A stretch of 7,588 nt of DNA, from NCBI GenBank assembly GCA_031411935.1, contig JANOBY010000599.1, forward strand, positions 1 to 7,588, written 5' to 3'. Below the pieces are notes generated by a model, which was given only the letters and a program-made list of their open reading frames with translations, ran no database searches and was not told where the DNA came from. Positions 6,340 to 7,588 of this stretch are shown here, in pieces. Source of the DNA: JAQGHR01 sp031411935. GTDB lineage: Bacteria; Planctomycetota; Planctomycetia; Isosphaerales; Isosphaeraceae. The first letter of the stretch is position 1; each line of letters opens with the position of its first letter. The translations under genes were made by a program, and so were the position numbers.

Positions 6340-7236
6340 ATGACCAAGCGATCGTGCGTGGGCCTGGGTCTGATCGTGGCGGCGATGCTGGGCCCCTCGC
6401 CGGGGCGGGCCGAGGAGCCGGTCAAGCACGGGTTCGTGGACTCGGGCGGGGTGAAGATCCACTACGCCGAGCGCGGCGAGGGCCCCCTGCTCGTCATGAT
6501 CCACGGCTTCCCCGACTTCTGGTACACGTGGCGGGCCCAGATGCCCTCGCTGGCCAAAAGCTTCCGCGTGGTGGCCATCGACCTGCGAGGGTACAACGAG
6601 AGCGACAAGCCCGAGGGCGTGGAGAACTACGCCATGCCCAAACTCGTGGGCGACGTGAAGGCGGTGGTCGAGCACTTCAAGGCCGAGCGCGCCGTGATCG
6701 TGGGGCACGACTGGGGCGGGATGATCGCCTGGACCTTCGCCATGCAGCACCCCGAGATGACGGAAAAGCTCATCGTCCTGAACCTGCCCCACCCGGCGGG
6801 CCTCGCCCGCGAGCTGGCCAATAACCCCGCGCAGCAGAAAGCCTCGGCCTACGCCCGCTTCTTCCAGACCCCGGCCGCCGCCGCAACGCTGAGCGCCAAA
6901 TCGCTCACCTTCTGGGTGAAGGACCCCGAGGCCCGCGCGAAGTACGTCGAGGCCTTCGAAAAGTCCTCGTTCGAGGCCATGCTCAACTACTACAAGGCCA
7001 ACTTCCCCAAGGAGCCCTACCCGCAGCCCCCCGCCGACCTGCCCCGCGTGAAATGCCCGGTCCTGCTCATCCACGGCCTGGACGACACCGCGCTCCTGCC
7101 CGGAGCCCTGAACGACACCTGGAAATGGCTCGACCAAAGCCTGACCCTGGTCACCATCCCCAAGGCCGGCCACTTCGTCCAGCAAGACGCCGCCGAAGAA
7201 GTCACCCGAACCATGACCCGATGGCTCGCCCCCTGA
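6340..7236 (+). CDS. Exported alpha/beta hydrolase, epoxide hydrolase type
   Basis: This is a 298-residue protein of the alpha/beta hydrolase fold. A signal peptide is likely: MTKR, a hydrophobic core at 7-17, and probable cleavage after PGRA at residue 24. Key residues are readable: HGFP (55-58, oxyanion hole), DLRGYNESDKP (81-91), and the nucleophile elbow VGHDWGG with Asp124 in place of Ser. The acid is probably D249 in HGLDD, and the catalytic histidine is H278 in AGHFVQQD. An Asp nucleophile fits epoxide hydrolases and dehalogenases. Cap-domain tyrosines near Y171 (AYARFFQ) and Y217/Y218 (LNYYKANF) favour epoxide hydrolase, which uses Tyr to protonate the epoxide. The substrate is unknown. 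The start is weakly supported by a GGATGGGA stretch 11 bases before the ATG, but the next methionine would remove much of the signal peptide. It stands alone, divergent from xseA. Confidence 0.9.
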   Translation: MTKRSCVGLGLIVAAMLGPSPGRAEEPVKHGFVDSGGVKIHYAERGEGPLLVMIHGFPDFWYTWRAQMPSLAKSFRVVAIDLRGYNESDKPEGVENYAMPKLVGDVKAVVEHFKAERAVIVGHDWGGMIAWTFAMQHPEMTEKLIVLNLPHPAGLARELANNPAQQKASAYARFFQTPAAAATLSAKSLTFWVKDPEARAKYVEAFEKSSFEAMLNYYKANFPKEPYPQPPADLPRVKCPVLLIHGLDDTALLPGALNDTWKWLDQSLTLVTIPKAGHFVQQDAAEEVTRTMTRWLAP

Positions 7237-7267
7237 CGGGATTGGTGCGTCATCACGTTAGATGTTG

Positions 7268-7414
7268 CCCTCGTTCCTACGCTCCGCGTGGGAATGCCGT
7301 CCGCGACGCTCTGCGTCGCCCGCTTGGCCTCTCGACACGGCATGGTCCCTCGGGGAGCACGAACGAGGCGGAGCCTCGAAGACGGCATTCCCACGCGGAG
7401 CGTGGGAACGAGGG
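7268..7414. repeat. 147-bp palindromic repeat element
   Basis: The ends, 7268-7301 and 7381-7414, are inverted copies matching at 33 of 34 positions. The single difference, T7278, would form a G-U pair in RNA. Each arm is itself near-palindromic around CACGC-ggag-GCGTG. The interior holds two more perfect hairpins: GCGACGC (7303-7309) with GCGTCGC (7313-7319), and CGAGGC (7364-7369) with GCCTCG (7373-7378). No transposase gene is inside, so it fits a small non-autonomous or REP/MITE-like element. CACGCTCCGCGTGGGAA-type repeats are dispersed in many GC-rich genomes, from memory. Its position 31 bases after the hydrolase stop would also let it serve as a transcript end. Confidence 0.7.
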
Positions 7415-7417
7415 AAA

Positions 7418-7491
7418 GGGCTCCCCCCCTGACGGCTGCTTGAAGGCCGTCGGGAACCTGCTCGACAGCGGTTCCCGATTGCTTGGAGCCC
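7418..7491. repeat. 74-base nested structure with a three-way junction fold
   Basis: An outer seven-base stem, GGGCTCC (7418-7424) with GGAGCCC (7485-7491), encloses two further perfect stems: GACGGC (7431-7436) with GCCGTC (7446-7451), and CGGGAACC (7451-7458) with GGTTCCCG (7470-7477). The two inner stems share base 7451 and would otherwise stack end to end. The size and seven-base outer stem recall a tRNA, but there is no T-loop consensus, D arm or CCA-compatible end. It may be a structured RNA or part of the neighbouring repeat. Confidence 0.45.
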
Positions 7492-7510
7492 AGAGTGATC
7501 CTAGTGGGGC

Positions 7511-7561
7511 GGGGGGGCGAACCCCCCCAAAAAGGGTTAAGGGGGGGCGGGAAGCCCCCCC
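7511..7561. repeat. Two tandem G7/C7 hairpins
   Basis: Seven G (7511-7517) and seven C (7522-7528) flank a CGAA loop, which reads TTCG on the minus strand. Thirty bases later the pattern recurs: seven G (7541-7547) and seven C (7555-7561) around a CGGGAAG loop. On the minus strand the right-hand stem is followed by TTAACCCTTTTT, so it might act as a terminator for a leftward gene lying beyond the window. No gene is visible from here to the end of the window. Confidence 0.5.
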
Positions 7562-7588
7562 GTCGATAAAGCCGCGAACACCAACAGG

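Noticed and set aside
6295..7185. A 296-codon minus-strand frame opposite the hydrolase gene
   Set aside because: The plus-strand frame has the full catalytic set and a signal peptide. The minus frame is a GC-driven mirror with no recognisable motif.
7418..7491. A tRNA gene, because of the 74-base length and seven-base closing stem
   Set aside because: Neither strand shows the GTTCRAATC-type T loop, a D arm or a plausible anticodon arm, so only a generic structured element is reported.
7268..7588. An insertion sequence
   Set aside because: Inverted ends exist at 7268 and 7414, but the 79 bases between the arms cannot encode a transposase and no transposase fragment was found.

Overview
This is a GC-rich chromosomal window that looks like a planctomycete, most likely of the Isosphaeraceae type. 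The grounds are inference: high GC, loosely packed genes with long spacers full of GC-rich inverted repeats, an exported glycosidase-like protein, a single-pass membrane orphan, and a degenerate repeat whose spurious translations read T-K-R-T-Q/H on one strand and W-V-R-F-V on the other. I associate that repeat with planctomycete genomes from memory only.

Layout. Bases 1-317 have no gene and carry a cluster of small G+C hairpins. Four genes then run leftward on the minus strand, in transcription order xseA (5656-4433), xseB (4349-4053), a 428-residue single-pass membrane protein of unknown function (3980-2694), and a 759-residue exported glycoside-hydrolase-like protein (2597-318). The gaps between them are 83, 72 and 96 bases, so a shared transcript is possible. 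Only xseA and xseB have an obvious functional link: they are the large and small subunits of exodeoxyribonuclease VII. Bases 5657-6339 are a non-coding divergent spacer that holds a compound 33-bp-period repeat. On the plus strand lies an exported alpha/beta hydrolase of the epoxide hydrolase type (6340-7236). The last 352 bases hold a 147-bp palindromic element, a 74-base nested stem structure and two G7/C7 hairpins.

How the genes work together. XseA and XseB form one nuclease that degrades single-stranded DNA. The membrane orphan and the glycosidase-like protein have no visible role in that process and may simply lie downstream. Each of these two has a hairpin that overlaps its Shine-Dalgarno sequence, which suggests separate translational control. 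The hydrolase stands alone.

I do not see a clear new defence, mobile or biosynthetic system here. The items most worth a second look are the SSB-like C-terminal tail of XseB, the two Shine-Dalgarno hairpins, the strictly 33-bp-phased repeat, and the structured repeats at the right end.
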